64,000 bases of DNA, taken from NCBI RefSeq assembly GCF_000024725.1, contig NC_013960.1:1138261-1202260 (forward strand), given 5' to 3'. Positions within the stretch are counted from its first letter, which is position 1, and every line of letters begins with the position of its first letter. Shown here in pieces: positions 16,849 to 24,878 of this stretch. The translations under genes were made by a program, and so were the position numbers. Origin of the DNA: Nitrosococcus halophilus Nc 4 (GTDB lineage Bacteria; Pseudomonadota; Gammaproteobacteria; Nitrosococcales; Nitrosococcaceae). The notes beneath the pieces are model-generated. The model saw only the letters and a program-made list of their open reading frames with translations. It made no database searches and was not told where the DNA came from.

Positions 16849-18123
16849 CACTACTGTCCCACTAAGAATTAACGAAAAAGGCCTGAAAACCAACTTGTTT
16901 TGATACAATGAAATCACGACAAATCATTGAAGAACAAGAAGGAGTTCAGGCCTTGGCACATCATAATACTGTATTTTCTCAGTTACTGAAACTAGTCCCG
17001 AGACATGAATTCGAGGTGCTGGCAAATCAGCACCACGAGGGCCGGAAACTACGCAAGATGACCCGTTGGTCACAATTTGTTTCCATGGCACTGGCACAGC
17101 TGTCAGGGCGCACTAGTTTGCGTGATGTGGTCAGTAATCTATCGGCTCAGGCCAGAAAACTCTACCTTTTAGGTGCCGTGCCGGTGAGCCGCTCCTCTCT
17201 AGCCCGGGTTAATGAGAAACAACCCTATGCACTGTACGAAGCGTTATTCGCCAAACTGTTTTCCCGCTGTCAAGGGCTCGCGCCCCGTCATGGTTTCCGG
17301 TTCAAGAACAAGCTCTACTCACTTGATGCTTCTACTCTCGATCTGTGCCTGAGCGTCTTTCCCTGGGCGAAGTTTCGAACCACCAAGGGGGCCGTCAAGC
17401 TCCATGTCGGTCTGGATCATGACGGGCTGCTCCCGCATTGATGACCGTCACTAACGGCAAAGTCCACGATATTACCGTGGCCCGTACTTTGGCATTACCC
17501 AAAGGCAGTATCGTGGTCTTCGATCGGGGCTATACCGATTATGATGGGTATCATCAACTCAATACCCAGGGCATCTTTTTTGTCACGCGCCAACGTAAAA
17601 AGGCCCGCTATCGCGTGGTTGAACGCCGTAAAGTCGATAAATCCAAGGGCCTAACGAGCGATCAGACCCTCGAACTGACCGGCGCCAAGGCCCGAAACTG
17701 CCCGATCGCTCTGCGCCGCATCGGCTTTAAGGATTTTGACACCGGTATCCGGTATTGCTTCCTGACCAACAATTTTCATCTTGCTGCCAGCACTATCGCG
17801 GCAATCTATAAGTCCCGATGGCAGATCGAACTGTTTTTCAAATGGATAAAGCAGAATTTAAAGATCAAGCGTTTCTTGGGAACCTCAAAAAACGCCGTCA
17901 TGACCCAACTCTGGATCGCCCTTTGTGCCTATTTATTGCTCGCTTATCTCAAGTTCGTCAGCAAAATAGACTGCTCTCTTCAGCAGATTATTCGATTGCT
18001 CCAGCTCAATCTGTTTGAGCGGCGCGACCTTCAAGCATTGCTACGAGGCGATCCGCCAGAACCAGAACTTCTACCTCTTCAGGCTTCATTGCAGTTTTCG
18101 TGAAAGTTTATGGGACAGTAGTG
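16849..18123 (+). mobile_element. IS4-type insertion sequence, 1275 bp
   Basis: Terminal inverted repeats begin CACTACTGTCCCA on both ends (16849 onward, and the complement ending at 18123). A 9-bp direct repeat AAAATTGGT flanks it (16840-16848 and 18124-18132), which is a true target duplication of the MITE end. It carries one transposase gene, now frameshifted. This order shows that the MITE entered iscB first and the IS came later. Confidence 0.95.
16908..18103 (+). pseudogene. IS4-family transposase, broken by one frameshift
   Basis: Two reading frames together cover a full-length DDE transposase of the IS4 type (with an N-terminal DUF4372-like segment). The first (16908-17441) contains HNTVFSQLLKLVPRHEFEVLANQHH and ends HVGLDHDGLLPH. 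The second (from 17438) continues MTVTNGKVHD, VFDRGYTDY (second catalytic Asp) and SRWQIELFFKWIKQNLKIK (the YREK-like region with the catalytic Glu). The break is at CCGCATTGATGACC near 17430-17443. Inserting one base after CCG would read P-A-L-M-T and join the frames. IS4 transposases are normally a single ORF, so this copy is probably inactive. Confidence 0.88.
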
Positions 18124-18716
18124 AAAATTGGTATAAATAGAACGAGGCCGAAGGGCTGGCTGCCGCCACCACTAAGATCGCGGGTTGAGAATGTTTCGAC
18201 TTGGTTTAGCTGTCTGCTCGATAGAGCACCTATCACAGAGTGCCATATTGAGACCGTGCGTTTTGACTTGCAGAAGATTCAAAACCCTGAAATTAGCGGC
18301 GTTGAATATCAGCAAGGCGAGTTGCAAGGTTATGAAGTGCGCGAATACTTGCTGGAAAAATGGGGCAGAAAGTGCGCCTATTGCGGCAAAAAAGATATTC
18401 CGCTTGAAGTTGAACATAGTGTTCCTAGATTTAGCGGCGGTAGTGATCGAGTCTCTAACCTGACCCTGGCCTGCACACCCTGCAACCAAAAGAAAAACAA
18501 CAAAACGGCTGCCGAGTTTGGATATCCTCAGATCCAGTCCAAAGCCAATCAGCCTTTAAAAGATGCCGCCGCAGTCAATGCCACCCGCTACGCCATTGGG
18601 CACGCCATCCAGTCGGTGGGGTTGCCCACCTCTTTCTGGAGTGGGGGGAGAACTAAGAGAAACCGACTCTCTCAGGGGTACTCAAAAGACTACTGGATTG
18701 ACGCGTCCTGTGTCGG

Positions 18717-19226
18717 TATTAAGCTTACCCGATCTGCTACGAATTGTAGCGGTTGCCACTCTGCTTGAAGCATCTCCCGCAAAGCTTGCAATTGATTCCT
18801 TCCGTTGACTTGCCCAACACTAAGATGGGGTGTGAAGCCGCTGGTAAAGCGCCGCACCTCGTCGCAATCTGGGACCAGGCGCCAGATCGCTTCTTGTAAT
18901 TGGACTAAAGTTTCCTTGGGTTCGGGGATTAACTATAGGGTAAAGTGGTTGCGACCGTGGTGGAAATAATTAACCTCTGCCAGCTCCACTGTAAAGGGTT
19001 CGATGCCTTCACAGACTGGCGCAATCTCCGGTATTAATCTAGCGAACTCTTCCCGGGGTCTAAAAGGATAGATTAGGGTGATATGGGGCATCCATCGACG
19101 TATCTGGCGGTCATGTTTGCGCCGAATTGCCTGAATTGATTCCCAGATCGTTTCCTGCGGAATGAGGACCAGGGCGGATTTATGGGTCTTGGAGGAGGTC
19201 ATACTCTCTATAGTATCGTAGCTCAT
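18717..19226 (-). pseudogene. 2'-5' RNA ligase family protein, broken and truncated
   Basis: The minus strand reads MSYDTIESMTSSKTHKSALVLIP, then RWMPHITLIYPF (first HxT motif), to NHFTL, where an in-frame TAG (18930-18932) interrupts. The same frame continues LIPEPKETLVQLQEAIWRLVPDCDEVRRFTSGFTPHLSVGQ (second H-x-S/T motif) and QLQALREML to about 18720. The C-terminal strand is missing where the IscB relic begins. The family handles 2'-5' phosphodiester or cyclic phosphate ends of RNA. A Trp codon (TGG) is the likely original at the stop. One nonsense change plus loss of the 3' end makes this a pseudogene. Confidence 0.82.
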
Positions 19227-19302
19227 GAATGCCCATGCTTGGATATTTACTTCGCAGACCCTCTATATTACTGGCATATTACGCTAATCGTTGGGAGGCT
19301 GT

Positions 19303-19995
19303 ATGAGAAGACCAGACTTTGCCCGGACCAATTTAAGCGGATTAGCAGATCGCGACTTGGAATTCTTGATCGAAAACATGCCCCAACCGGGGGGCAGTTA
19401 CCAGGAGATCGCCAAGCTTATCAACGACCTGCCAACAACCCTGGAGTCTATGCTGACCAGCGAGTATGTGTTCCAAATGATCCGCGATCAGCAACGGCAG
19501 ATCCTCAATATCTCTCCTTTTTTGCTGTTTAGCGTATTGCTGCGCCGCAGCCTGGCCCGCCCCAAATCATCGCTTGATCGGCAGGTTATCAATTACCTGG
19601 CTAACCTGCTTACCTTATTTATTCGAACCGATCGAGTCTATCGGGTAGAGTTGGGGGATTCCGAGCCTCGCGAATATGTGGTTGACCTACTCCAGGACGT
19701 ACAAGAGGCCGATCCCCACCGCCAGTTCATTACCTATGCCCACATCGGCAACTACGCGCTCTGGTTGACCGGCCTGCAACTCGACTGGTTGGAATACCGC
19801 CACCGCTATCATCGACGTCCCATAGATACCCAGTACTATGTGGCCTCCGGTCAATCCAATTTCGGTCAGGCGGCGAGACACCGTCTGGCTAGGGAATTCA
19901 GCCTGGAAGATGTCTTTCTGCGCCTAGCCATGAGGTTTGAATATTATAAACAAGGGCTTAACTATATGACGCGACATTTTGTGCCGATGGGGTAG
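19303..19995 (+). CDS. Conserved-looking hypothetical protein
   Basis: A 230-residue protein starting MRRPDFARTNLSGLADRDLEFLIENMPQPG. I chose 19303 because GGGAGG lies 5-10 bases upstream. The body is helix-rich with several arginine and aromatic clusters (FLLFSVLLRRSLARPKSSLDRQVINYLANLL and EYRHRYHRRPIDTQYYVASGQSNFGQAARHRLAREFSLEDVFLRLAMRFEYYKQGLNYMTRHF). No signal peptide, convincing membrane helix or recognisable catalytic motif is visible. It looks like a real cytoplasmic protein by codon use and amino-acid composition, but I do not recognise a family with a known function. Confidence 0.75.
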   Translation: MRRPDFARTNLSGLADRDLEFLIENMPQPGGSYQEIAKLINDLPTTLESMLTSEYVFQMIRDQQRQILNISPFLLFSVLLRRSLARPKSSLDRQVINYLANLLTLFIRTDRVYRVELGDSEPREYVVDLLQDVQEADPHRQFITYAHIGNYALWLTGLQLDWLEYRHRYHRRPIDTQYYVASGQSNFGQAARHRLAREFSLEDVFLRLAMRFEYYKQGLNYMTRHFVPMG

Positions 19996-21207
19996 TGGTC
20001 AGTCTCGCGAAGTCAATATTACCCTCAATCGCGCCGAGCACCTGGAGCAGCTAATCCTGCCACAAGTTTTCTCGGCAAGTTTTAGTACTTTGAAGGAGTG
20101 CAGGGACGCACGACATCCCCCTAGCGATGATGCGAAACGGAGTGGCGCACGAAGTGCAAGGGTCACATTACTTGCGTTTTGCCATGAATCGGCGCTATGA
20201 TTTTCTCGCTCTCGGAGCCTAGGGTGGGGAGCACCCGAAGTCAAAGCGCGTGGAGCGGTAAAGACCCTGAGGCCAAGGTCACCCCTTCGCCGAGGACTGC
20301 TGAGAAACGCGAATTCTTCAGGCTGATGAGGTTTTGTAGGAACAAAATTGCTATCAGTCATGGCGAAACTTCAATTGTGCTATGCAATGCCCTACGCTTG
20401 GCTGGGGCTACCCATAGCTGGAAATTGCGCGCCATCTCAAAAATCCCGAGGTCGTCATAGCCGCGAAGGGAAAATGCTATAGCCGTCGTTATCGTCTCCA
20501 CTTGTACAACTGTCATACGCTTGCAAAACTTCTTACCTAAACTGAGCGACTGCGGGCGTTGCTCGTCCGTCGGTTTCGGCGGTTTTGACTGTTGCCGGTA
20601 TTCGCATCTCCGGCCCCGACGCCAGCCTAGCCCAAGACTTGGAACCTGTGACTCGGCAGGGGGCGGCCTAGGTCCTAAGGGTCTGTACTTTATCCTGTGA
20701 TATGCCAGCGCCAATTGCTCTCTTCCGCGGGTGGTCGGCAATGAAATGAGCGGCACCACAATGATTTACCAAGTCAACGTCTCGTTTCGATTACGCCGAT
20801 TATAAGCGCGGCGATTTTATCGACCAGGCCGGCAAATGCCGGCCTTTTTTTATGGCGCTGCCCGCCAGCATTTCCCTGTGTGGAATTTCTGCCAAATACC
20901 GTGATAAGTTGGCTATTTTTAGAAACTGTTGGAATCCCCCTTTTTAGGTAGGGTAGGTGAAGGTGTGTTAGCGCCGTACCTACCAAAGTTTAAGCGTTTA
21001 ATGGTGGGACCATTTTTTGGCCTTGATCCACCTTTCACCGAAAGCAAGGTTTTCCAGCAGCTTTTTAACTGCAGCACGCCTATAGCCGATATCTAGTAAG
21101 GTGTCGCGGCTGAAGCCGCCCCTATGGAGAGATTTCGCTAGGTGCCTGTCAGGACTCTTAGTGGAAAATTGGCCTTCCTCCTTTAACAGGGATAAATAAA
21201 CATTAAA
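19996..21207. other. 1.2-kb stretch without an intact gene
   Basis: The ORFs in both strands here have implausible compositions (Arg-, Ser- and Pro-rich), and I accept none. The plus strand around 20380-20800 has gene-like patches broken by stops (for example KCYSRRYRLHLYNCHTLAKLL near 20470-20530), suggesting a decayed gene that once ended at the terminator at 20826. A REP-like hairpin GCGGCTGAAGCCGC lies near 21106-21120. Confidence 0.5.
20826..20851 (+). terminator. Rho-independent terminator
   Basis: AGGCCGGC (20826-20833) and GCCGGCCT (20838-20845) form a perfect 8-bp stem with an AAAT loop, followed directly by a T-run to 20851. It is a strong plus-strand terminator standing after what looks like a decayed gene. 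Confidence 0.9.
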
Positions 21208-23070
21208 ATGGCGACTTTGATTCCTTCACTCAATAGTTGTCTCGGTCGTATGCAGGCTGGCGAAAAGCGTTTTGCATACCGATTGGAGAGTCACCTGGAG
21301 GACGACTATCTTTGTTGGTACGAGATGCCGGTGGGGCGGCGCCAACGTTACTCGGATTTCATCATTCTTCATCCCCTGCGTGGCTTGTTATTGTTGGAGG
21401 TGAAGGATTGGAAGCGCGATACCATTCAGAAGATCGACAAGGCCACAGCCACAATCATTACGCCTAGTGGTCTCAAGATAGTTAGCAATCCATTGGAACA
21501 AGTCCGCCAGTGTACCTATCAGCTGATCGAGCATTTGGAAAAAGATCCCCAGTTGATCAATCAGTCGGGCCGATATAAGGGCCATCTGGTGTTTCCCTAT
21601 GGCTATGGGGTGGTCCTGAGCAATATTACCCGCAAGCAATTTGATGCCACCGATTTGGGTGAAGTGCTGCCGGAATATCAGACCCTCTGCAAGGATGAGA
21701 TGGTGGGGAGCGTTGATCCTGAAGACTTTCAGGAACGCCTCTGGAACATGTTCAAGGTGCAGTTCTCCCAGCCGCTGACCTTACCCCAGATCGACCGGAT
21801 TCGCTGGCATCTATTTCCCGAGGTGCGTATCAATGCTGGCGACCAGGGAAGTCTCTTTCCTGCCGAATCAGAAGAGGAGAAGGTGGAAGCCCTCTTGCCC
21901 GACATTGTCAAAGTAATGGATATGCAGCAAGAGCTGTTGGCTCGCAGCATGGGGGAGGGGCATCGGGTGATCCATGGGGTGGCCGGGTCGGGTAAGACCT
22001 TAATCCTGGGCTATCGTTGCCTCTACCTGGCTAAGCTGTTGCACCAGCCGATTTTAGTGCTCTGCTATAACATCACCCTAGCCGCCAGGTTGCGGGAACT
22101 GATGGCGGAGCGGGGTATCGGCGACAAGGTCAATGTCTACCATTTTCATGACTGGTGTGGTGAACAGTTGCGCACCTATCACGTTGACTGCCCCAAGCCC
22201 GGAGAAGGCTATTGTGAGCGGCTGGTGGAGAAAGTCATTGCTGCGGTTGAGAAGGGGACAATACCGAAGGCTCAGTACGGCGCGGTCATGATTGATGAAG
22301 GTCATGACTTCGAACCGGAATGGTTGACCCTAGTGGTTAGCATGGTTGATCCAGAAACCGATTCTTTATTGCTGCTCTATGACGATGCCCAATCCATCTA
22401 CAGCAAGAAGAGGCAACTCGGTTTCAGTCTGTCCAGTGTGGGTATTCGGGCCCAGGGCCGAACCACCGTCCTAAAACTGAACTATCGAAATACCGACGAG
22501 ATTCTCGGTTTCGCCTATCGCTTTGCTAGCCGTTATCTCAGCCCTAGTGACAAGGGTGAGGATCATGTCCCCTTGGTGGAGCCCCAATCGGCGGAGCGAC
22601 ATGGGCCGCCTCCTGCCGTCAGGACTTTTGAGAGTTACGAGCAGGAAGCTCGCTATATTGCCCGAATCTTTCATCGGCTGCACGAGGAGCAGGATATTCC
22701 TTGGTCAGAGATGTGCGTCACTTATCGCAGCAATTGGATGGGAGAGAAACTGCGCAGATTCTTTTTGGCCGAGGGGGTGCCTTGTCACTGGCTGGGAAAT
22801 GCAAAGGCAAAGAAGCAGTTCAAGGCTTCCCATGACAGCGTCAAGCTGATGACGATGCATAGCAGCAAAGGCCTGGAGTTTCCGGTGGTAGCCGTTTCCG
22901 GTGTTGGCTATATGGCGGCAGAGGGGGAAGATCTGGTCCCAGAGGCCAAACTGCTTTATGTGGCTATGACTCGCTCAACGGAGAAGCTCCTGATCACCAG
23001 CCACCGGGAGACAGCCTTTCTCGCCCAACTTCAGGATGCAGGCTCGCCCCTGGAAGGTATAAGTTATTAG
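21208..23070 (+). CDS. NERD-domain UvrD-like superfamily I helicase
   Basis: A 620-residue protein joining an N-terminal NERD nuclease-like domain (about 15-135) to an SF1 helicase. NERD residues SDFIILHPLRGLLLLEVKDWK give the D50...E64-x-K66 arrangement of a PD-(D/E)xK fold. The helicase has Walker A GVAGSGKT at 257-264, motif II VMIDEGHDFEPEW, motif III-like LLLLYDDAQSIY, motif V MTMHSSKGLEFPVV and motif VI LLYVAMTRSTEKL. It should act on DNA (or RNA) ends in repair or defence; such proteins occur in both settings. It is a single gene here with no visible partner nuclease or methylase, so I do not call it a defence system. Confidence 0.9.
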   Translation: MATLIPSLNSCLGRMQAGEKRFAYRLESHLEDDYLCWYEMPVGRRQRYSDFIILHPLRGLLLLEVKDWKRDTIQKIDKATATIITPSGLKIVSNPLEQVRQCTYQLIEHLEKDPQLINQSGRYKGHLVFPYGYGVVLSNITRKQFDATDLGEVLPEYQTLCKDEMVGSVDPEDFQERLWNMFKVQFSQPLTLPQIDRIRWHLFPEVRINAGDQGSLFPAESEEEKVEALLPDIVKVMDMQQELLARSMGEGHRVIHGVAGSGKTLILGYRCLYLAKLLHQPILVLCYNITLAARLRELMAERGIGDKVNVYHFHDWCGEQLRTYHVDCPKPGEGYCERLVEKVIAAVEKGTIPKAQYGAVMIDEGHDFEPEWLTLVVSMVDPETDSLLLLYDDAQSIYSKKRQLGFSLSSVGIRAQGRTTVLKLNYRNTDEILGFAYRFASRYLSPSDKGEDHVPLVEPQSAERHGPPPAVRTFESYEQEARYIARIFHRLHEEQDIPWSEMCVTYRSNWMGEKLRRFFLAEGVPCHWLGNAKAKKQFKASHDSVKLMTMHSSKGLEFPVVAVSGVGYMAAEGEDLVPEAKLLYVAMTRSTEKLLITSHRETAFLAQLQDAGSPLEGISY

Positions 23071-23223
23071 GGAGGAAATTAACCTGATGCCTAATTGCTG
23101 TGGAAGGCGTTTTGCAGAGGGGGTTGTTCCATTAAGCTCACTGCTTGAATGCCTTGCCCGGTGCACTATCCTTCCTAGAAGAGACCTACTTCAGTTGGGA
23201 TCGAGATGGGAAGGAGAATCGGA

Positions 23224-23730
23224 ATGAAAGCTCTGATTGTCAGTGCCGATGGCTTTGAGGATAGCGAGCTACAGGTGCCTTACCAGCAGCTTACCCAGGA
23301 GGATATTGCAACCGATGTGGCTTCTTTGCAACGGGGCATGTTTCAGGGCAAGCATGGGGCCGTAGTGGAAGCAAGCCTGACTGTCGAGGAGGTGGACCCT
23401 GGTGCTTATGATCTGCTGATTCTACCGGGTGGGCGAGCTCCGGCGCAGCTACGGAAGGAGAAGGCCGTGCTAGATCTGGTCCGTCGCTTCGTGGAGGCTG
23501 ACAAGTTGGTCGCTGCCATATGTCACGGCCCCCAGATACTCATCTCTGCCCAGCTTATGGAGGGCAGAAAGGCCACCTGTTACCGGTCGGTCGCCACAGA
23601 AATGAAGCAGGCAGGTGCCTACTATGTGGATGAGGAAGTCGTGGTCGACGGCAATCTTATTACTTCCCGCCAACCTTCCGATCTTCCCGCATTTATGGAG
23701 AAAATCATAAAAAGCCTCCACTCACGATGA
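23224..23730 (+). CDS. DJ-1/PfpI family protein
   Basis: A 168-residue class I glutamine amidotransferase-like protein starting MKALIVSADGFEDSE at 23224, where AAGGAG is well placed (the longer start at 23206 is not needed). The nucleophile elbow AAICHGPQIL supplies the catalytic Cys, and the N-terminal Glu (GFEDSE) that activates it is present, as is the typical HGAVVEASLTVEEVDPGAYDLLILPGGRAP. Length is normal for PfpI/YhbO-type proteins, which have protease, chaperone or deglycase activities reported. Its stop overlaps the next start (ATGA), so it is translationally coupled to the thiamine-binding-type gene. Confidence 0.92.
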   Translation: MKALIVSADGFEDSELQVPYQQLTQEDIATDVASLQRGMFQGKHGAVVEASLTVEEVDPGAYDLLILPGGRAPAQLRKEKAVLDLVRRFVEADKLVAAICHGPQILISAQLMEGRKATCYRSVATEMKQAGAYYVDEEVVVDGNLITSRQPSDLPAFMEKIIKSLHSR

Positions 23731-24005
23731 AAGCAACAGCAGAATTACAAATCATTCCCGTTGGGAGTGGTGTCTCAGTCAGGCAGGAGATTTCCCGGGT
23801 CGTTGAAATGCTCCAGGATCATGGCTTCTTTTTTGAGACCCATGCGTCGGGGACCAACATCGAAGGGGAGTTGGAGGACATCCTCCGCCTCGTTAAGCAA
23901 TTACATGAGATGCTGCACAAAGAAGGGACCGTTCGGTTAGTGAGTTATCTGAAACTGGAAACTCGCACCGATAAGATCCCGACGCTTGCCGGTAAGCGGC
24001 TTTAG
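23727..24005 (+). CDS. MTH1187/YqgV family (DUF77) thiamine-binding-type protein
   Basis: A 92-residue ferredoxin-fold protein: AELQIIPVGSGVSVRQEISRVVEML, then FFFETHASGTNIEGELEDILRLVKQLHE and a C-terminal DKIPTLAGKRL. This matches the DUF77 family, several members of which bind thiamine. Length is typical. It overlaps the PfpI-type gene by 4 bases, and sixA follows after 37 bases. Confidence 0.88.
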   Translation: MKATAELQIIPVGSGVSVRQEISRVVEMLQDHGFFFETHASGTNIEGELEDILRLVKQLHEMLHKEGTVRLVSYLKLETRTDKIPTLAGKRL

Positions 24006-24042
24006 AGGACATCTTCGAATTGTGACTTAAAGAGTAGCAAAC

Positions 24043-24507
24043 ATGAAACTTTATCTGGTGCAGCATGGCGAGGCCTATCCAAAAGAAGCCAACCCTGATC
24101 GGCCCTTAACCGATCAAGGCAAAGAGGATATTGATTGGCTGGCCGCATTTCTCAAACAGGCGGATATTCAAGTCGATAGGGTGATTCACAGTGGCAAGCT
24201 CCGTGCCTTCCAGACTGCAGAGCGTTTGGCAAGGGCGATTGCACCGGGGGTCGAGCTGGAAACTAGCGGTCTCATCAATCCAAACGACAACCCCAAAGTG
24301 TTTGACTGGCAGAGCGAAAGCTGGGACAGGGATACGCTCATCGTCGGCCATCTGCCGTTTATGGCCAAACTGGTTTCCCATTTGGTTATCCAAGACGAAA
24401 CGCGGCTCATCACTGCCTATCAGCCGGGGACTGTGGTCTGCCTGGAACTCAATAACGATGCCCACTGGCAGATTAACTGGATGATTAGGCCCGAGTTGCT
24501 CAGGTAA
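24043..24507 (+). CDS. sixA: SixA-type phosphohistidine phosphatase
   Basis: A 154-residue histidine phosphatase. The catalytic motif is QHGE (residues 7-10) in place of RHG; the Q is an accepted variant in SixA proteins. The second part of the site is seen in VIHSGKLRAFQTAERLA and LIVGHLPFMAKL (second catalytic His). SixA removes phosphate from histidine phosphotransfer proteins. Length fits the family. The 3' end overlaps the first bases of a dnaJ scrap, so its final residues could be altered by the rearrangement that left that scrap. Confidence 0.92.
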   Translation: MKLYLVQHGEAYPKEANPDRPLTDQGKEDIDWLAAFLKQADIQVDRVIHSGKLRAFQTAERLARAIAPGVELETSGLINPNDNPKVFDWQSESWDRDTLIVGHLPFMAKLVSHLVIQDETRLITAYQPGTVVCLELNNDAHWQINWMIRPELLR

Positions 24508-24655
24508 AGGTCTGCCGCTATATGGAGGGTTTGGCCGTGGCAACCTCAACCTGCGCATTGAAGTTCGGATTCCAGATCATCTTACAGCGGAAGAGCGTGA
24601 ACTCTATCAGCGCTTGCGTGCACTGGAGAAAAATTACAGAAAAACAAGGCGATAA
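24503..24655 (+). pseudogene. 3' scrap of a DnaJ/CbpA-type gene
   Basis: Plus-strand reading without a start: GKGLPLYGGFGRGNLNLRIEVRIPDHLTAEERELYQRLRALEKNYRKTRR, then TAA at 24653-24655. GKGLP, the R-G-N/D-L turn and the final IPDHLTAEERELYQRLRALE block are diagnostic of the C-terminal substrate-binding domain of DnaJ or CbpA. About 50 of more than 300 residues remain. It abuts sixA directly, so a deletion joined the two. Confidence 0.8.
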
Positions 24656-24706
24656 GATCAGACTGCTGCAGCGGCTGATGATCCTATAGAAACGGCCGTT
24701 GGACGT

Positions 24707-24746
24707 GCCCAAGTAGGGGCACGGCGCGCCGTGCCCCTACTTGGGC
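24707..24746. repeat. Perfect 40-bp palindrome
   Basis: From GCCCAAGTAGGGGCACGGCG (24707-24726) the sequence returns as its exact complement to 24746, with no loop. The core GTAGGGGCACGGCG is a motif seen in dispersed intergenic repeats of several bacteria. It lies 9 bases before MITE copy 4. It could end transcription of the sixA operon, or be a small mobile repeat. Confidence 0.9.
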
Positions 24747-24755
24747 TATTTCTGA

Positions 24756-24845
24756 TACCAATTTCATGTGATTTTGCATTGTATAGATACAGTTTAAACA
24801 AGCGCTTGAAGCCTTAATAAATTGCATTCTTTGATTAAATTGGTA
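24756..24845. mobile_element. 90-bp MITE, copy 4
   Basis: Same element in copy 2 orientation, flanked by TGA at 24753-24755 and 24846-24848. With TAA at the other three copies, the target is TNA. It has more substitutions than copies 1 and 2 (for example TACAGTTTAAAC in the middle), but its ends are intact. Confidence 0.9.
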
Positions 24846-24878
24846 TGAGAGGAAAATCTCGTTCCAGGATGGCTTCCC

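Larger units (their letters stand above)
16760..18133. mobile_element. 90-bp MITE, copy 3 (interrupted by an IS)
   Basis: The same 90-bp element, in copy 1 orientation, flanked by TAA at 16757-16759 and 18134-18136. It lies inside iscB. Its last ten bases are interrupted by the IS4-type element: 89 bases precede the IS and the final base follows the duplicated target, so the element is 90 bp once IS and duplication are removed. Confidence 0.9.
16510..18716 (+). pseudogene. iscB: IscB relic, split by a MITE and an IS
   Basis: Pieces of an IscB nuclease, the transposon-encoded relative and ancestor type of Cas9. Part 1 (about 16510-16758) reads VEPNPQPVEFK, RuvC-I VDPGSKTTGLALV, and the arginine-rich bridge helix (SLRRGRGGRKTRYRAPRF). 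After the insertion, part 2 (18136 onward) continues in the same frame with NRTRPKGWLPPPL, RuvC-II IETVRFDLQKIQNPEISGVEYQQG, the HNH domain CAYCG to LEVEHSVPRFSGG to NLTLACTPCN, and RuvC-III WIDASCVG. The N-terminal PLMP region and everything after RuvC-III are missing. Removing the MITE and one TAA restores the reading frame exactly at RFL-NRTRP. The relic ends against the truncated 2'-5' RNA ligase gene. No omegaRNA region survives upstream, because the RT gene ends about 35 bases before it. Confidence 0.88.

Noticed and set aside
18100-18768. A stand-alone HNH endonuclease gene
   Set aside because: It is the 3' part of the IscB gene; the reading frame joins the RuvC-I/bridge-helix part upstream once the MITE and IS are removed.
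19999-20759. Two minus-strand ORFs of about 120-130 residues
   Set aside because: Arg/Pro/Ser-rich composition, no motif and no ribosome site; the region looks like decayed or intergenic DNA.
21208-23070. A defence system centred on the NERD helicase
   Set aside because: The gene stands alone; no partner nuclease, methylase or ATPase supports a known or new system here.
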